Shown here one piece after another: positions 35,046 through 43,938 of a stretch of DNA of 64,000 nt. Source of the stretch: Nereida sp965655635 (GTDB taxonomy: Bacteria > Pseudomonadota > Alphaproteobacteria > Rhodobacterales > Rhodobacteraceae). The stretch covers positions 36,892-100,891 of the forward strand of contig NZ_CBFHHE010000006.1 in assembly GCF_965655635.1 (NCBI RefSeq), read 5' to 3'. Each line of letters starts with the position of its first letter. Position 1 is the stretch's first letter. A model generated the notes under the pieces. The model saw only the letters and a list, made by a program, of their open reading frames with translations, did no database searches and had not been told where the DNA came from. The translations under genes were made by a program, and so were the position numbers.

Positions 35046-35830
35046 GTGAAGCATTTTATTCGGACGGGCATTCAACGACTAGCGGCTCGGAATGAGGTCT
35101 TTGTTGGAGGCCTTGCCCCGAAGGCGGATGTGTCTGCGGCGATTTTACTTTTGCGGCCTGTCGCGATCCAGACCCCTTTGATCCGGATGGGCGGGCAGGG
35201 TGACGGTGGGTATTTGTTACCAGATCATTTGGATGGCATTGATGCGTGTTTCTCACCAGGTGTTGATGATGTTGCGACGTTTGAAACACAGTTGGCGCGC
35301 GATCATCAAATCCCTTGTTTTCTAGCTGATGCGAGCGTCGACAAAGCCCCAAGTGAGCTCCCGCTGATTACCATTGAGCCAAAATTCATTGGGAGTGACC
35401 CTTCTGAAAACTTCATAGGTCTTGAAGACTGGATCGCTCAGAGACAGGTGATTTAGTGCTGCAGATGGATGTCGAAGGGGCAGTATTCGATATATTTGCG
35501 CATATGTCTGACACTACTTTAATGCGGTTCCGAACCATCGTTATCGAACTGCATCATTTGCACAATCTATGCTCACGGTGTGCTTTGCCGCTGCTGACAA
35601 GTTTCTTCCGCAAATTAACCAAGTTTCACCAAGTCGTGCATCTGCATCCCAACAATTGCACACCTGTGGTAACTCGAAATAGCATCTCGGTTCCGCCGCT
35701 TCTTGAGGTTACGCTTCATCGCAAAGATCGCTGTGTTCTAACGCATCAACAGCTCAGCTTTCCGCATTCTCTTGATCGACCCAACGTTAAAGAGATGCCT
35801 GATATCAAATTACCTTCCTGCTGGCGATAA
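35046..35830 (+). pseudogene. FkbM-type methyltransferase, broken by a frameshift
   Basis: Two adjacent frames together make one protein. The first (GTG at 35046, 136 residues) has RMGGQGDGGYLLPDHLDGIDACFSPG and ends in LEDWIAQ before an early stop at 35454. The second frame, offset by -1, reads GDLVLQMDVEGA from about 35446, then IVIELHHL and VVHLHPNN to 35830. This is the usual order of motifs in FkbM/SAM-dependent methyltransferases, so a one-base deletion near 35436-35450 most likely broke the gene. A sequencing error or programmed -1 shift cannot be excluded. It stands between rpsI and the pot operon. Confidence 0.75.
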
Positions 35831-35871
35831 ACCCGTTTGCACAGGGCGCAATTCCCTTGCAAATATAGCCC

Positions 35872-36741
35872 GTGGCAAATGATGTTTCTCATAATTCTCG
35901 TCGGGGGCTTTTACTGGTTAGCCCGCCGTTTTTCACCACTTTGGTCCTGCTTGCGGGACCGCTCGGGGCAATCATTTTGTTCAGCTTTTGGACGCAAGAT
36001 TACCTGACTTTGAATACTGATTTCACAATTATAAATTACGTTGAGGCAGCCCAAGACCCGATTTATGGATTGCTACTGGGCCGCTCGCTTTTGGTTGCGG
36101 GGGCGGTGACACTGCTAACCGTCGTCACAGCTTTTCCGGTGGCATACTTCATAAGCTTTCACGTAAAGCCGCCACGCAAATCGCTGTGGCTCTTTTTGAT
36201 TACGATCCCGTTTTGGACAAGCTACCTGATCCGCGTTTTCCTGTGGAAAGTCGTTCTGGGGTTCAACGGCGTCATTAATTCAGGCTTGATTGAGCTAGGT
36301 ATCATTGATGCACCAATCACATTCATTTTATACAACCTAAACGCTGTAATTATCACGCTCGCCCACGCGTTTGCACCCTTTGCGATTTTACCTATTTTCG
36401 TGGCCTTGGAAAAGATTGACCGCTCGCTTCTGGAGGCCTCGCGCGACTTGGGGGAAACCCGTGTGGCGACTTTTTTCCGCGTCACGCTTCCGCTTGCGAT
36501 GCCGGGCGTAGTCGCCGCAACACTCATCGTGTTCATACCTGTAATCGGTGACTATATTACACCGCGCCTTGTTGGGGGACCCGGCGGGATGATGATTGCA
36601 AACATGATCCAGACACAGTTTTTGAAACTCAACAACGCCCCAATGGGAGCGACGCTCGCGGTCATTTCAATGATTTCCGTGACCGTAATTGCGGCGCTTT
36701 TTGTCTGGCTAAACCGGCGTTTTCTGAAGGTACGGTCATGA
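35872..36741 (+). CDS. potB: Polyamine-type ABC transporter permease (PotB-like)
   Basis: The 289-residue inner-membrane protein has six predicted helices and the EAA loop (EASRDLGETRVATFFRVTLP) that docks on the ATPase. It is closest to PotB of spermidine/putrescine importers, though related systems move other small cations or organic acids. The start is a GTG at 35872 with no clear ribosome-binding site; no ATG is in frame nearby. It overlaps potC by 4 bases. No substrate-binding protein gene is near. Confidence 0.85.
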   Translation: MANDVSHNSRRGLLLVSPPFFTTLVLLAGPLGAIILFSFWTQDYLTLNTDFTIINYVEAAQDPIYGLLLGRSLLVAGAVTLLTVVTAFPVAYFISFHVKPPRKSLWLFLITIPFWTSYLIRVFLWKVVLGFNGVINSGLIELGIIDAPITFILYNLNAVIITLAHAFAPFAILPIFVALEKIDRSLLEASRDLGETRVATFFRVTLPLAMPGVVAATLIVFIPVIGDYITPRLVGGPGGMMIANMIQTQFLKLNNAPMGATLAVISMISVTVIAALFVWLNRRFLKVRS

Positions 36742-37529
36742 GGGTATATATATGGGCATATCTGACTTTTCTCTACGCGCCGATCGTGTTGCTTCCACTT
36801 TTCGCATTCAATGATAGTACAACAATTGCCTTCCCCTTGCAGGGGTTCACCGCCAAGTGGTTTGCGCAATTGCCAACCATTCCCGCCCTGACAAGCAGTG
36901 TTTGGACCTCCGTAAAAATCGCCTCTGTAACAGCAGTTTTATCAACAATTCTAGGTGTTTGCGCCGCACGCGCCGCAGTGCGCTATCACTTCACTGGCAA
37001 GCGACCCATTATGGGCCTGATCATGCTACCGCTCGTCCTCCCTGAGATTATAGTTGCTGTTTCACTCTTGGTGGTGTTCTTGCAGTTGGGGCTCAGCATA
37101 GGGTCATGGTCAGTGATCGCAGGTCACACGTTGATCTGCATGCCATTTGCGATCTCTATTCTAAATTCTAGTTTCCAAAACATTGATCCCGCCCTTGAAG
37201 AGGCATCACTTGATTTAGGTGAAACCCGGTTCAGCACGTTTTGCCGTTTGACACTGCCGCTGATCTGGCCCGGACTAATTGCGTCACTGCTTATCTCGTT
37301 CACGATCAGTTTGGATGAGTTCATCATCGCTTTTTTCCTAAGCAGTACAGAGCCAACACTACCTGTTTATTTGTGGTCACAGTTACGCTTTCCAACCAAG
37401 CTGCCAGTCGTTATGGCCTTGGGAACGCTGCTCGTATGTCTCTCAATCCTGCTGCTTGCACTGGCTGAAACACTTCGTCGCCGTGGGTTGCGAAAGGAGG
37501 GGCAAAGCACCGAAGGGAGGTTTCTATGA
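36738..37529 (+). CDS. potC: Polyamine-type ABC transporter permease (PotC-like)
   Basis: The 263-residue second permease has six helices and its own EAA loop (EEASLDLGETRFSTFCRLTLP). It pairs with PotB in the membrane. Its ATG overlaps the potB stop (ATGA) and its stop overlaps the potA start (ATGA), so the three subunits should be made in equal amounts. The substrate is uncertain without a binding protein. Confidence 0.87.
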   Translation: MRVYIWAYLTFLYAPIVLLPLFAFNDSTTIAFPLQGFTAKWFAQLPTIPALTSSVWTSVKIASVTAVLSTILGVCAARAAVRYHFTGKRPIMGLIMLPLVLPEIIVAVSLLVVFLQLGLSIGSWSVIAGHTLICMPFAISILNSSFQNIDPALEEASLDLGETRFSTFCRLTLPLIWPGLIASLLISFTISLDEFIIAFFLSSTEPTLPVYLWSQLRFPTKLPVVMALGTLLVCLSILLLALAETLRRRGLRKEGQSTEGRFL

Positions 37530-38575
37530 TCATGATTTCGTTATCCGGCGTTAACAAGCATTATGACAGTTACCACGCGCTTAGGAACATAGATTTAGAC
37601 ATTGAAGCAGGGGAGTTCTTCTCTCTGTTAGGCCCATCTGGCTGCGGAAAAACCACGCTGCTGCGCACGATTGCGGGGTTTGAAGATATTGAACGCGGGA
37701 CGCTTAAGATTGCTGGTACCGATATGGCGCAGGTGCCGCCAAACCGCCGACCTACTAATATGGTGTTTCAAAGTTATGCGATTTTCCCGCATTTAAACGT
37801 CGCTCAAAACGTGGCCTTTGGCCTACGGAAATCTGACCTAAGTAAGCCAGAACAAACTCGTGTCGTTGGTGAAGCCCTTGAAATGGTCGGGTTAGGCGGG
37901 TTTGGCGCGCGTGCGGCCAATGCTTTGTCTGGTGGGCAACGTCAACGTGTTGCCTTAGCCCGTGCGCTTGTTCTCAAGCCTAAAGTTCTTCTTTTGGACG
38001 AGCCGCTTTCCGCGCTGGACAAAAAACTGCGCGAGCAGATGCAGCTTGAACTGCGTCGTCTTCAGCGACAAGTCGGCATTACATTCATCTTGGTGACCCA
38101 TGATCAGGAAGAAGCGCTGATCATGAGTGATCGGATCGCTGTCATGTTCGAAGGTCAGATTGCGCAATTGGCTGACCCGCAGACACTGTACCGTGCGCCT
38201 GCCTCCCGCAAAGTTGGTGAATTCATTGGCACTATGAACGTCATGCCAGTTGCACAAAATGCGGGTAGTTTAACGATTGCAGGGCTTGGACAGGTGTCCG
38301 CCCTTGCGCAAGACACTGTCTTGCACGCTGGTATCCGGCCCGAGACCATGTCTATTCTGTTTCCTGGCGAGCCTGATCGCGACCGTGTTACAGTCGCTAC
38401 TATTGCTGACAGGGCTTACTATGGTGATATGACCTACTATGAAGTCGAGCTTGATGGCTTGGATAAGACCCTTACGATTTCGATGAAAAACCTTATGGGG
38501 CGTGAAATTTTAGAGATTGGGACACCTGTCCGCATCAGTTGGCGCGAAGACGCATTGGTGTTTTTTGATCAGTGA
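37526..38575 (+). CDS. potA: Polyamine-type ABC transporter ATPase (PotA-like)
   Basis: The 349-residue ATPase has Walker A GPSGCGKTT, the Q-loop in MVFQSYAIFPHL, signature LSGGQRQRVALA, Walker B LLLDEPLSALD and the switch His in LVTHDQEEAL. The C-terminal part from about residue 240 is a TOBE regulatory domain, typical of the PotA/MalK class. It powers the PotB-PotC channel. The end converges with ppk2, with only 3 bases between. Confidence 0.92.
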   Translation: MIMISLSGVNKHYDSYHALRNIDLDIEAGEFFSLLGPSGCGKTTLLRTIAGFEDIERGTLKIAGTDMAQVPPNRRPTNMVFQSYAIFPHLNVAQNVAFGLRKSDLSKPEQTRVVGEALEMVGLGGFGARAANALSGGQRQRVALARALVLKPKVLLLDEPLSALDKKLREQMQLELRRLQRQVGITFILVTHDQEEALIMSDRIAVMFEGQIAQLADPQTLYRAPASRKVGEFIGTMNVMPVAQNAGSLTIAGLGQVSALAQDTVLHAGIRPETMSILFPGEPDRDRVTVATIADRAYYGDMTYYEVELDGLDKTLTISMKNLMGREILEIGTPVRISWREDALVFFDQ

Positions 38576-38578
38576 GCT

Positions 38579-39454
38579 TTACGCTAGGTTTGTCAGCGAT
38601 GAAGGCGCGCCAATAATCCCTTGGTCAATTGGGCCAATCGCTTCGTCATTACGGCCCTCATAAGTCACGCGCGTTAGGATGGTTTGGATTGCTGCGATCC
38701 TTGCGTGTCGTTTGTCATCGCTACGAACAACTGTCCACGGACACGTGTCCGTATGCGTCCGAGACAGTGTCTCACCAATTGCGTGTGAATAGCTGTCCCA
38801 TTTGCCAAGACCCTCTACATCGATCCAAGAGAGTTTCCATTGCTTCAAGGGATCGGCCTCGCGGCGCAAAAAACGGTGTAGCTGTTCGGCTTGCCCAACG
38901 TTCAGCCAAATTTTGATCAGCTGTATCCCATCGCTCACCATCATATCTTCGAAGTAGGGCGTTTGATCGAACCAAAGCTGTCGTTGCGTAGGGGTGCAAA
39001 ATTCAAAGACATGCTCGACAACGCCTCGATTATACCAACTACGATCAAAAAACGTCATGCCTCCCGCGGTTGGCATATGTTTCACATGGCGCTGAAAATA
39101 CCACTCGTCGGCCTCCTTTTCGGTTGGCTTTGCGAGGGCGACGACACGTGCTTGACGGGGGTTCAAGTTTTCGCGCAGCCGTTTAATGGTGCCGCCTTTG
39201 CCGGCTGCATCGCGCCCCTCAAAGACAACAGCAACCCGCGCGCCGCTTTTCTTGACCCACGACTGCATTTTGACCAGCTCAATTTGCAGCTTAGCCATAT
39301 GCGCCTCATAGGCTTTCCGCTTTAGGCGGTCATCATATGGGTAGCCCGCATCAAGAATTGCCCCCTTAGCACTGTTCTTGATGGCTTGGCGTATATCCTT
39401 CGGCGCATGTACGCTGAAGAACTGATGCACCGCATCTTTGGAAAAACTCGACAT
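38579..39454 (-). CDS. ppk2: Polyphosphate kinase 2
   Basis: PPK2 enzymes use polyphosphate to phosphorylate nucleotides, mostly GDP or ADP to the triphosphate. The 291-residue protein has Walker A FEGRDAAGKGGTIKR, the lid-region arginines and Walker B FFDRSWYNRGVVE, and is of the one-domain class I type. I chose the ATG at 39454 (MSSFSKDAVHQFF), with AAGG at fair spacing; a GTG 11 codons upstream is less likely. Class I members usually favour NDP phosphorylation, though the preference cannot be proven from motifs alone. Confidence 0.92.
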   Translation of the reverse strand: MSSFSKDAVHQFFSVHAPKDIRQAIKNSAKGAILDAGYPYDDRLKRKAYEAHMAKLQIELVKMQSWVKKSGARVAVVFEGRDAAGKGGTIKRLRENLNPRQARVVALAKPTEKEADEWYFQRHVKHMPTAGGMTFFDRSWYNRGVVEHVFEFCTPTQRQLWFDQTPYFEDMMVSDGIQLIKIWLNVGQAEQLHRFLRREADPLKQWKLSWIDVEGLGKWDSYSHAIGETLSRTHTDTCPWTVVRSDDKRHARIAAIQTILTRVTYEGRNDEAIGPIDQGIIGAPSSLTNLA

Positions 39455-39511
39455 ATCAACACCTTCACCGCCAACTTTCACCCACACTATTACAAAGCAA
39501 AGCTAATCGCG

Positions 39512-40516
39512 CTAGGGGGTCTGGCTCAGGCGATCAATTGCAGAGATCACATCCGCAGGATTTGTGTGGTGAGGCATGTGCCCGACGCTACTCAGGATCG
39601 TGAGACGGCTGTTCGGTAATTGAGCATCAAGAACGCGCGCGTGAATACTGGCCGGCACGATCGTATCTGCATCGCCATGAAGGATTTCAGTTGGCAGTGT
39701 CATGCGAGGATACTGCTTGGACATTTCCACCACATGCGGGCGTAGCCCAAGGACTTGCCTTGCATTTGCGCGCATCGAGGCACGCCGCGTGACCAAAGCG
39801 CCACCAATATAATCGTTGTACCCCTCAGGCGGCTCGGCTGGCTCAAATATCGAATTGATTGAGGCATTGATCCGCGCCTCACCGGCAAAAGCTGCAATCA
39901 AAGGCGTTGTGATCAAGCCCCCGATAAGACTGCCATTTACGCGGTAAAATAGATCAAGCGGTCCCGGCCATGGTTCCGTCGCGCCGCTGAGAATGACCAT
40001 GCCGCTTGGATGATCCGGAAACTCCAACGCCCAAGCCATCGCGACGGCACCACCAAAGCTGTAGCCAAGCACAATTGGATTTTTCACGCCCAGTTGATCC
40101 GCTGCGGCCTTCAGCATTCGCGCTTGTTCGTGCGGGGTCTCCGCGTCGGTACTCCACGCGCCGGAAAGGGTAGGGTCCGCCCGATCTGTGTAGCCCAAAC
40201 CCGGGCGATCCATCACGATAACGCGGTAGCGATACTTGAGTTGGTCAACAAAATCGAACGTCCAATCGCGAATGTTGCCAGATGCCCCATGGATCAGGAT
40301 CAAATCAGGCCCCGTTCCCGTAACCAACGCATGCACTTGGCGGCCACCCACGTTAACGAATTGGCCAATGGGTGGAAAATTAGCCTCAGCTGCCCGCTCG
40401 TTTTTGCGCGCCATGATCCCAACGAAGGCAGAGATCAGAAGGACGCAAATCCCAATGGCAAGCAGGCTAAGTCCCAATGTTTTCAATCTCGTAGGGCGTC
40501 GTTTGGTAGATTTCAT
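39512..40516 (-). CDS. Membrane-anchored alpha/beta hydrolase
   Basis: The 334-residue protein starts with a basic stretch and one transmembrane helix (about residues 13-34), then an alpha/beta hydrolase domain that should face the periplasm. The oxyanion motif LIHGASGN, nucleophile Ser in LGYSFGGAVAM, acid Asp in LHGDADTIV and His in VGHMPHH form a complete triad. The substrate is unknown. The start at 40516 lies 50 bases inside the 3' end of metA; later TTG starts would remove part of the anchor, so I kept the ATG. Confidence 0.85.
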   Translation of the reverse strand: MKSTKRRPTRLKTLGLSLLAIGICVLLISAFVGIMARKNERAAEANFPPIGQFVNVGGRQVHALVTGTGPDLILIHGASGNIRDWTFDFVDQLKYRYRVIVMDRPGLGYTDRADPTLSGAWSTDAETPHEQARMLKAAADQLGVKNPIVLGYSFGGAVAMAWALEFPDHPSGMVILSGATEPWPGPLDLFYRVNGSLIGGLITTPLIAAFAGEARINASINSIFEPAEPPEGYNDYIGGALVTRRASMRANARQVLGLRPHVVEMSKQYPRMTLPTEILHGDADTIVPASIHARVLDAQLPNSRLTILSSVGHMPHHTNPADVISAIDRLSQTP

Positions 40517-41381
40517 TTATCCAATTCCCATAGAGAAGATGTGCGTGACTGCGCCACCGGTTTTGAGGTGCCGCAGCAGGATCATCTTCGGGATAATAGT
40601 TAACGGGTACATTGACCGCGGTTCCCTCAGAAACATCGCGATCATATTCTTGTTTTAGGGTGCCGGTATCATACTCAAAATGGTTAAAAATATAGAGCGC
40701 ACGGCGTGCATTATCCTCGACAAGACACGGTCCTACCGCATCGCTGCCCAACAGCGTTTTGAGGCCAGCTTGGTTAATTTCTCCTGCGTCCATTTCGGTC
40801 CAGCGGCTCACAGGGATCACGCAATCGTCTGAAAACCCACGCAAATAGGGTGATGCCTCATCAAGGTTTTTGTGACGGAAACACCCAAATGCCTTGGCAT
40901 CGAGCAGGTGCTTTGTGACGCCATGGAAATAGTTAATCATCGCCATTCCGCCCCAGCATACGCCAAATGTGGAATGCACGTTCGTTTGGGTCCATTCAAA
41001 AACCTCACGCAACTCATCCCAATAAGTCACCTCGTCGAATTGCAGGTGCTCAATCGGCGCGCCAGTAATGATGAGGCCGTCAAACTTTTCGCCTTTGATG
41101 TCGTGGAAGGGGCGGTAAAACGTCTCCATATGCTCGGCGGCGGTATTTTTGGTCTGGTGCTCGGACATGCGGACAAGTGTCAGCTCAATCTGCAATGGCG
41201 TTGCACCAATCAACCGCGCGAATTGTGTCTCGGTCTGAATTTTCTTTGGCATCAGGTTGAGCAAAGCAATTTTCAGCGGGCGGATATCTTGGCGCGCGGC
41301 GACTGTCTCGTCCAAAACGCTCACACCCTCGCGGGTCAAAATATCGTAGGCGGGAAGATCCGCGGGTAGTTTAATAGGCAT
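40467..41381 (-). CDS. metA: Homoserine O-acyltransferase MetA, predicted acetyl-CoA type
   Basis: MetA acylates homoserine in the first step of methionine synthesis. The 304-residue protein has the catalytic Cys142 in FGVCWGG, His in FNHFEYDTGTL and the conserved LNLMPKK. At position 111 it has Glu (GAPIEHL), where E. coli has Gly. In this family Glu111 favours acetyl-CoA and Gly favours succinyl-CoA, so O-acetylhomoserine is the likely product despite the MetA fold. It lies 16 bases after a P-loop protein gene and overlaps the hydrolase gene. Confidence 0.95.
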   Translation of the reverse strand: MPIKLPADLPAYDILTREGVSVLDETVAARQDIRPLKIALLNLMPKKIQTETQFARLIGATPLQIELTLVRMSEHQTKNTAAEHMETFYRPFHDIKGEKFDGLIITGAPIEHLQFDEVTYWDELREVFEWTQTNVHSTFGVCWGGMAMINYFHGVTKHLLDAKAFGCFRHKNLDEASPYLRGFSDDCVIPVSRWTEMDAGEINQAGLKTLLGSDAVGPCLVEDNARRALYIFNHFEYDTGTLKQEYDRDVSEGTAVNVPVNYYPEDDPAAAPQNRWRSHAHLLYGNWINEIYQTTPYEIENIGT

Positions 41382-41397
41382 TTTCGGGTGTCCTTAC

Positions 41398-42249
41398 CTA
41401 AGGCAGCGCAGCCGCGATTAGTTCGCAGAACTCGTCCGCAGAACGGACTTTCATGACATCATTTGCATCAAGCGTAACGCCCCATTTCGCCATCGATTCA
41501 TAGCGGGGTTGGCGGTGCTTCATCGCCCGCGCATACATCCAGCGGATAAAGTCGTCTGGATTAACTTCGCTCTCTACTATCTTGCTTTCAAGTAAATAAG
41601 TTTCCCAACAACCGGTGGTAAATTCTGTATCATAGCACATCGGCTTGGGTGACTTGTCAAAGCGTCCGACCAATGATTGTCTATGCGCATCGCTGCCTTT
41701 GATCCAGACAAGAAGTGCGTTGTTGGCCAAAGCGTTCAAGATAGGATCATTGGGATCCTCGGCATCAACCCACTCACAAATAGAGCCGCCAGTGTCGCAA
41801 ACAAAATTATCGTAGCCGTAGATGTCCTCGGCGCGCTCCATAAACTCACTCGTGTCGAGAAGGGCTTGCATTTCAGCGGCCTCAAACTGTTTTTGACGCT
41901 TCATGTAGGCATCAAAGTTTAGGCCACCCTGCTCCTCGTTTCCGGGTTTTCCGGTGTATGCCGCAACGGCAGTAAGGTCGTGATCGTGAATATTTGGAGC
42001 AATATGGATGGCATCAGCCAGAAGCATTTCCCGCAAGAACGGGACTTTCATCGCTTCGCGCTTGCAATTGTCCGCAATCGGCTCGGCCATGTAATGCGTG
42101 CCGATACGGTAATCGATAGAGTAGTGAAACCATGTGCCGGTCTGTTGAAGCATCTCCGAGACATAGGTTTTGCCCAAGCCAGACATCGCAAACAAAACGA
42201 TCCGCTTGTGTGGGGCGTCGCGCCATTCTTGTGCTGAATTATAGAGCAT
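41398..42249 (-). CDS. P-loop ATPase-like protein of unknown function
   Basis: The 283-residue protein has a Walker A motif at residues 21-28 (AMSGLGKT) directly after the first strand, like small kinases and ATPases. Further on come DYRIGTHY and a DNFVCDTGGSICEW segment that may be a Walker B equivalent. I recognise no named family. It starts with ATG at 42249 after GAAGGGG and precedes metA by 16 bases, so the two are co-transcribed and a link to methionine or one-carbon metabolism is possible but unproven. Confidence 0.8.
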   Translation of the reverse strand: MLYNSAQEWRDAPHKRIVLFAMSGLGKTYVSEMLQQTGTWFHYSIDYRIGTHYMAEPIADNCKREAMKVPFLREMLLADAIHIAPNIHDHDLTAVAAYTGKPGNEEQGGLNFDAYMKRQKQFEAAEMQALLDTSEFMERAEDIYGYDNFVCDTGGSICEWVDAEDPNDPILNALANNALLVWIKGSDAHRQSLVGRFDKSPKPMCYDTEFTTGCWETYLLESKIVESEVNPDDFIRWMYARAMKHRQPRYESMAKWGVTLDANDVMKVRSADEFCELIAAALP

Positions 42250-42340
42250 GGGCAGCGCCCCTTCGCAAAATCTACTTGGAGACTTGAGATAGCCCTACAA
42301 AGGCACCGGTGCAAGGCGGCGCTTTGCAAGGTAGATAAAG

Positions 42341-42371
42341 AAAACCCCGCCACTTCGGATGAAGGGCGGGG
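42341..42371 (-). terminator. Terminator downstream of the porin pseudogene
   Basis: On the minus strand CCCCGCC pairs with GGCGGGG, with an inner CTTC/GAAG, and is followed by TTTTCTTT. It lies 25 bases after the last stop of the broken porin gene, which was once its transcript. Confidence 0.85.
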
Positions 42372-42395
42372 CGGGGATAGTGTGAGTAAGTAGAT

Positions 42396-42918
42396 TTAAA
42401 AGTTATAGCCAAGGCGAACGCCGAAGCCCACGACGCTTGCATCGCAGAAGGTAATATCTGTGCCGTCTAGCGGCGGTCCCGCTGGTGCCGGTACGTCTTG
42501 ATCGCCAAGTTTGCCGTAAGATACGCCCGCGGTAATTTTCATCGGACCTTCGGTGTAAGTAGCTGCGAGGCCGAAAACATCTGATCTGTTTGTTGGTGCC
42601 AGTAATCTATCACTTGGGCACGCGCCCGCTTGGGCTTTAGAGTATGTCGCCGCAACTAACCATTTATCGGATATTCGCGGGTCAGGTCGATAGAATAGTC
42701 TGTCTTATCATTATCGAAATCAACGAATTGCCCCCCTCCCAGCGGTTAGATTAAAGCTGTCATACGTTGCGTGTCTCACAGTGCTAAACATAGCTGCCTG
42801 TTTCACCACCGGCTTCAAATAGCGGGCCGATAAATTGGTTGGAGCAGTCAATGCCACCCGCAGCTGCAAGTGAGGTCGTGACGAGAAGTACTGCGCCTGC
42901 TGTTGTTCGTTTATTCAC
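42396..42918 (-). pseudogene. Remnant of an OmpP1/FadL-type outer membrane protein gene
   Basis: A GTG at 42918 has an excellent ribosome-binding site (AGGGAAGAG) and encodes a signal peptide (NKRTTAGAVLLVTTSLAAAGGID) followed by SNQFIGPLFEAGGE, like the mature start of FadL-family porins. A stop comes after 45 codons. Further frames carry a matching C-terminus: DVFGLAATYTEGPMKITAGVSYGKLGD and the final VVGFGVRLGYNF, ending in an aromatic residue. At about 520 bases it is under half the normal length, so there are internal deletions as well as stops. The promoter, ribosome-binding site and terminator still look intact, suggesting recent decay. Confidence 0.75.
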
Positions 42919-43049
42919 TATCTCTTCCCTGAATGAACGTTGGTTTAAACCTGCTTAATTTGTTAGCAGGCAAGCGGTTTTCCGCGCGATTGTCACGCGG
43001 CGTTAATCAGGGGGTCCAATAGATTGACGCGAGTAACGTGAATAGATTT

Positions 43050-43916
43050 TTAGGTGCGTGAATTCCGCGTCTCAGCCCAAATATTTGTGTAATTTGCTCC
43101 GAAGATGATCGCAGCGCCAACAAACACCCAAGGGTCCAAATGCTCGCCGAATAAGATCATCGCCAAGACTGCAATAAGAGGCAGACGCAGAAAATCAATC
43201 GGTACCACAAGCATTGCGGGTGCTAATGACAGCGCCTGAACCAAACATGCATGCGCCAGCAATCCCGCAAAACCGATGATGATTATGAACGGTGCCATAG
43301 CAAGGGAAGGGGCTGCGATATCACCATCGATTCCTGCGCAGATTATGCCAAACACTGCTTGTAGACCGACCAACCACGTCAGGATTGTCAGCGTCGATTG
43401 ATCTGCTGTCAGCTTTCGCGTGAATAGGATAGAGCCTGCGAAGAAAATTGCCGAATTCGCCGCAGTCAGCGTACCCACCGAGATGCTGCCCATCGTGGGC
43501 CGTGTTACGATTAGAACACCCAAAAAACCAATGAGCGCTACGAGGATGCGTACCCGCGTTAGGCGTTCACTTAAAAGTAGAGGCGACAGGATGAGCACCC
43601 ATAGCGGTGTTGTGAATTCTAGCGCAAAAAGCTGGGCGAGGGAGATCAGCGTTAAGGCATAAAACCAAAGGTTCTGTCCCGTAAAATGACAAATGTTGAG
43701 GATAAGATGGAGGCCGAACCGATCTGTTTGAATGCGCCGCACCCCTCCAGATGCAAAAATGATCGTCGCCATGACAACAACGCCGATGAGGCTGCGATAC
43801 GTCATGATCTCAAACGTATCCAAATCCACAGATACAACCCGGCCAGCCAACGCCATGGCTGAAAAGCTGACGACAGCGCCAAGCATCCAAATGCAGGCTT
43901 TGAGTTGCGATGTCAT
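43050..43916 (-). CDS. DMT-superfamily (EamA) transporter
   Basis: The 288-residue protein has about ten hydrophobic helices in two EamA repeats, with the typical first-repeat ALEFTTPLWV and second-repeat PIDFLRLPLIAVLAMILFGE. Such proteins export amino acids or other metabolites; the substrate is not evident. The ATG at 43916 is preceded by GGCGGTGG, and a TTG 5 codons upstream is unlikely. It follows the small membrane protein genes by 22 bases, so it may belong to the guaA transcript. Confidence 0.85.
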   Translation of the reverse strand: MTSQLKACIWMLGAVVSFSAMALAGRVVSVDLDTFEIMTYRSLIGVVVMATIIFASGGVRRIQTDRFGLHLILNICHFTGQNLWFYALTLISLAQLFALEFTTPLWVLILSPLLLSERLTRVRILVALIGFLGVLIVTRPTMGSISVGTLTAANSAIFFAGSILFTRKLTADQSTLTILTWLVGLQAVFGIICAGIDGDIAAPSLAMAPFIIIIGFAGLLAHACLVQALSLAPAMLVVPIDFLRLPLIAVLAMILFGEHLDPWVFVGAAIIFGANYTNIWAETRNSRT

Positions 43917-43938
43917 CCGAACCACCGCCAATCAGACA

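Noticed and set aside
35454..35456. Amber stop as a pyrrolysine or recoding site in the methyltransferase
   Set aside because: The downstream homology is in another frame, so read-through of this stop would not restore it.
42272..42340. SAM-II riboswitch before metA
   Set aside because: The leader lacks the conserved sequence blocks of that class as I remember them.
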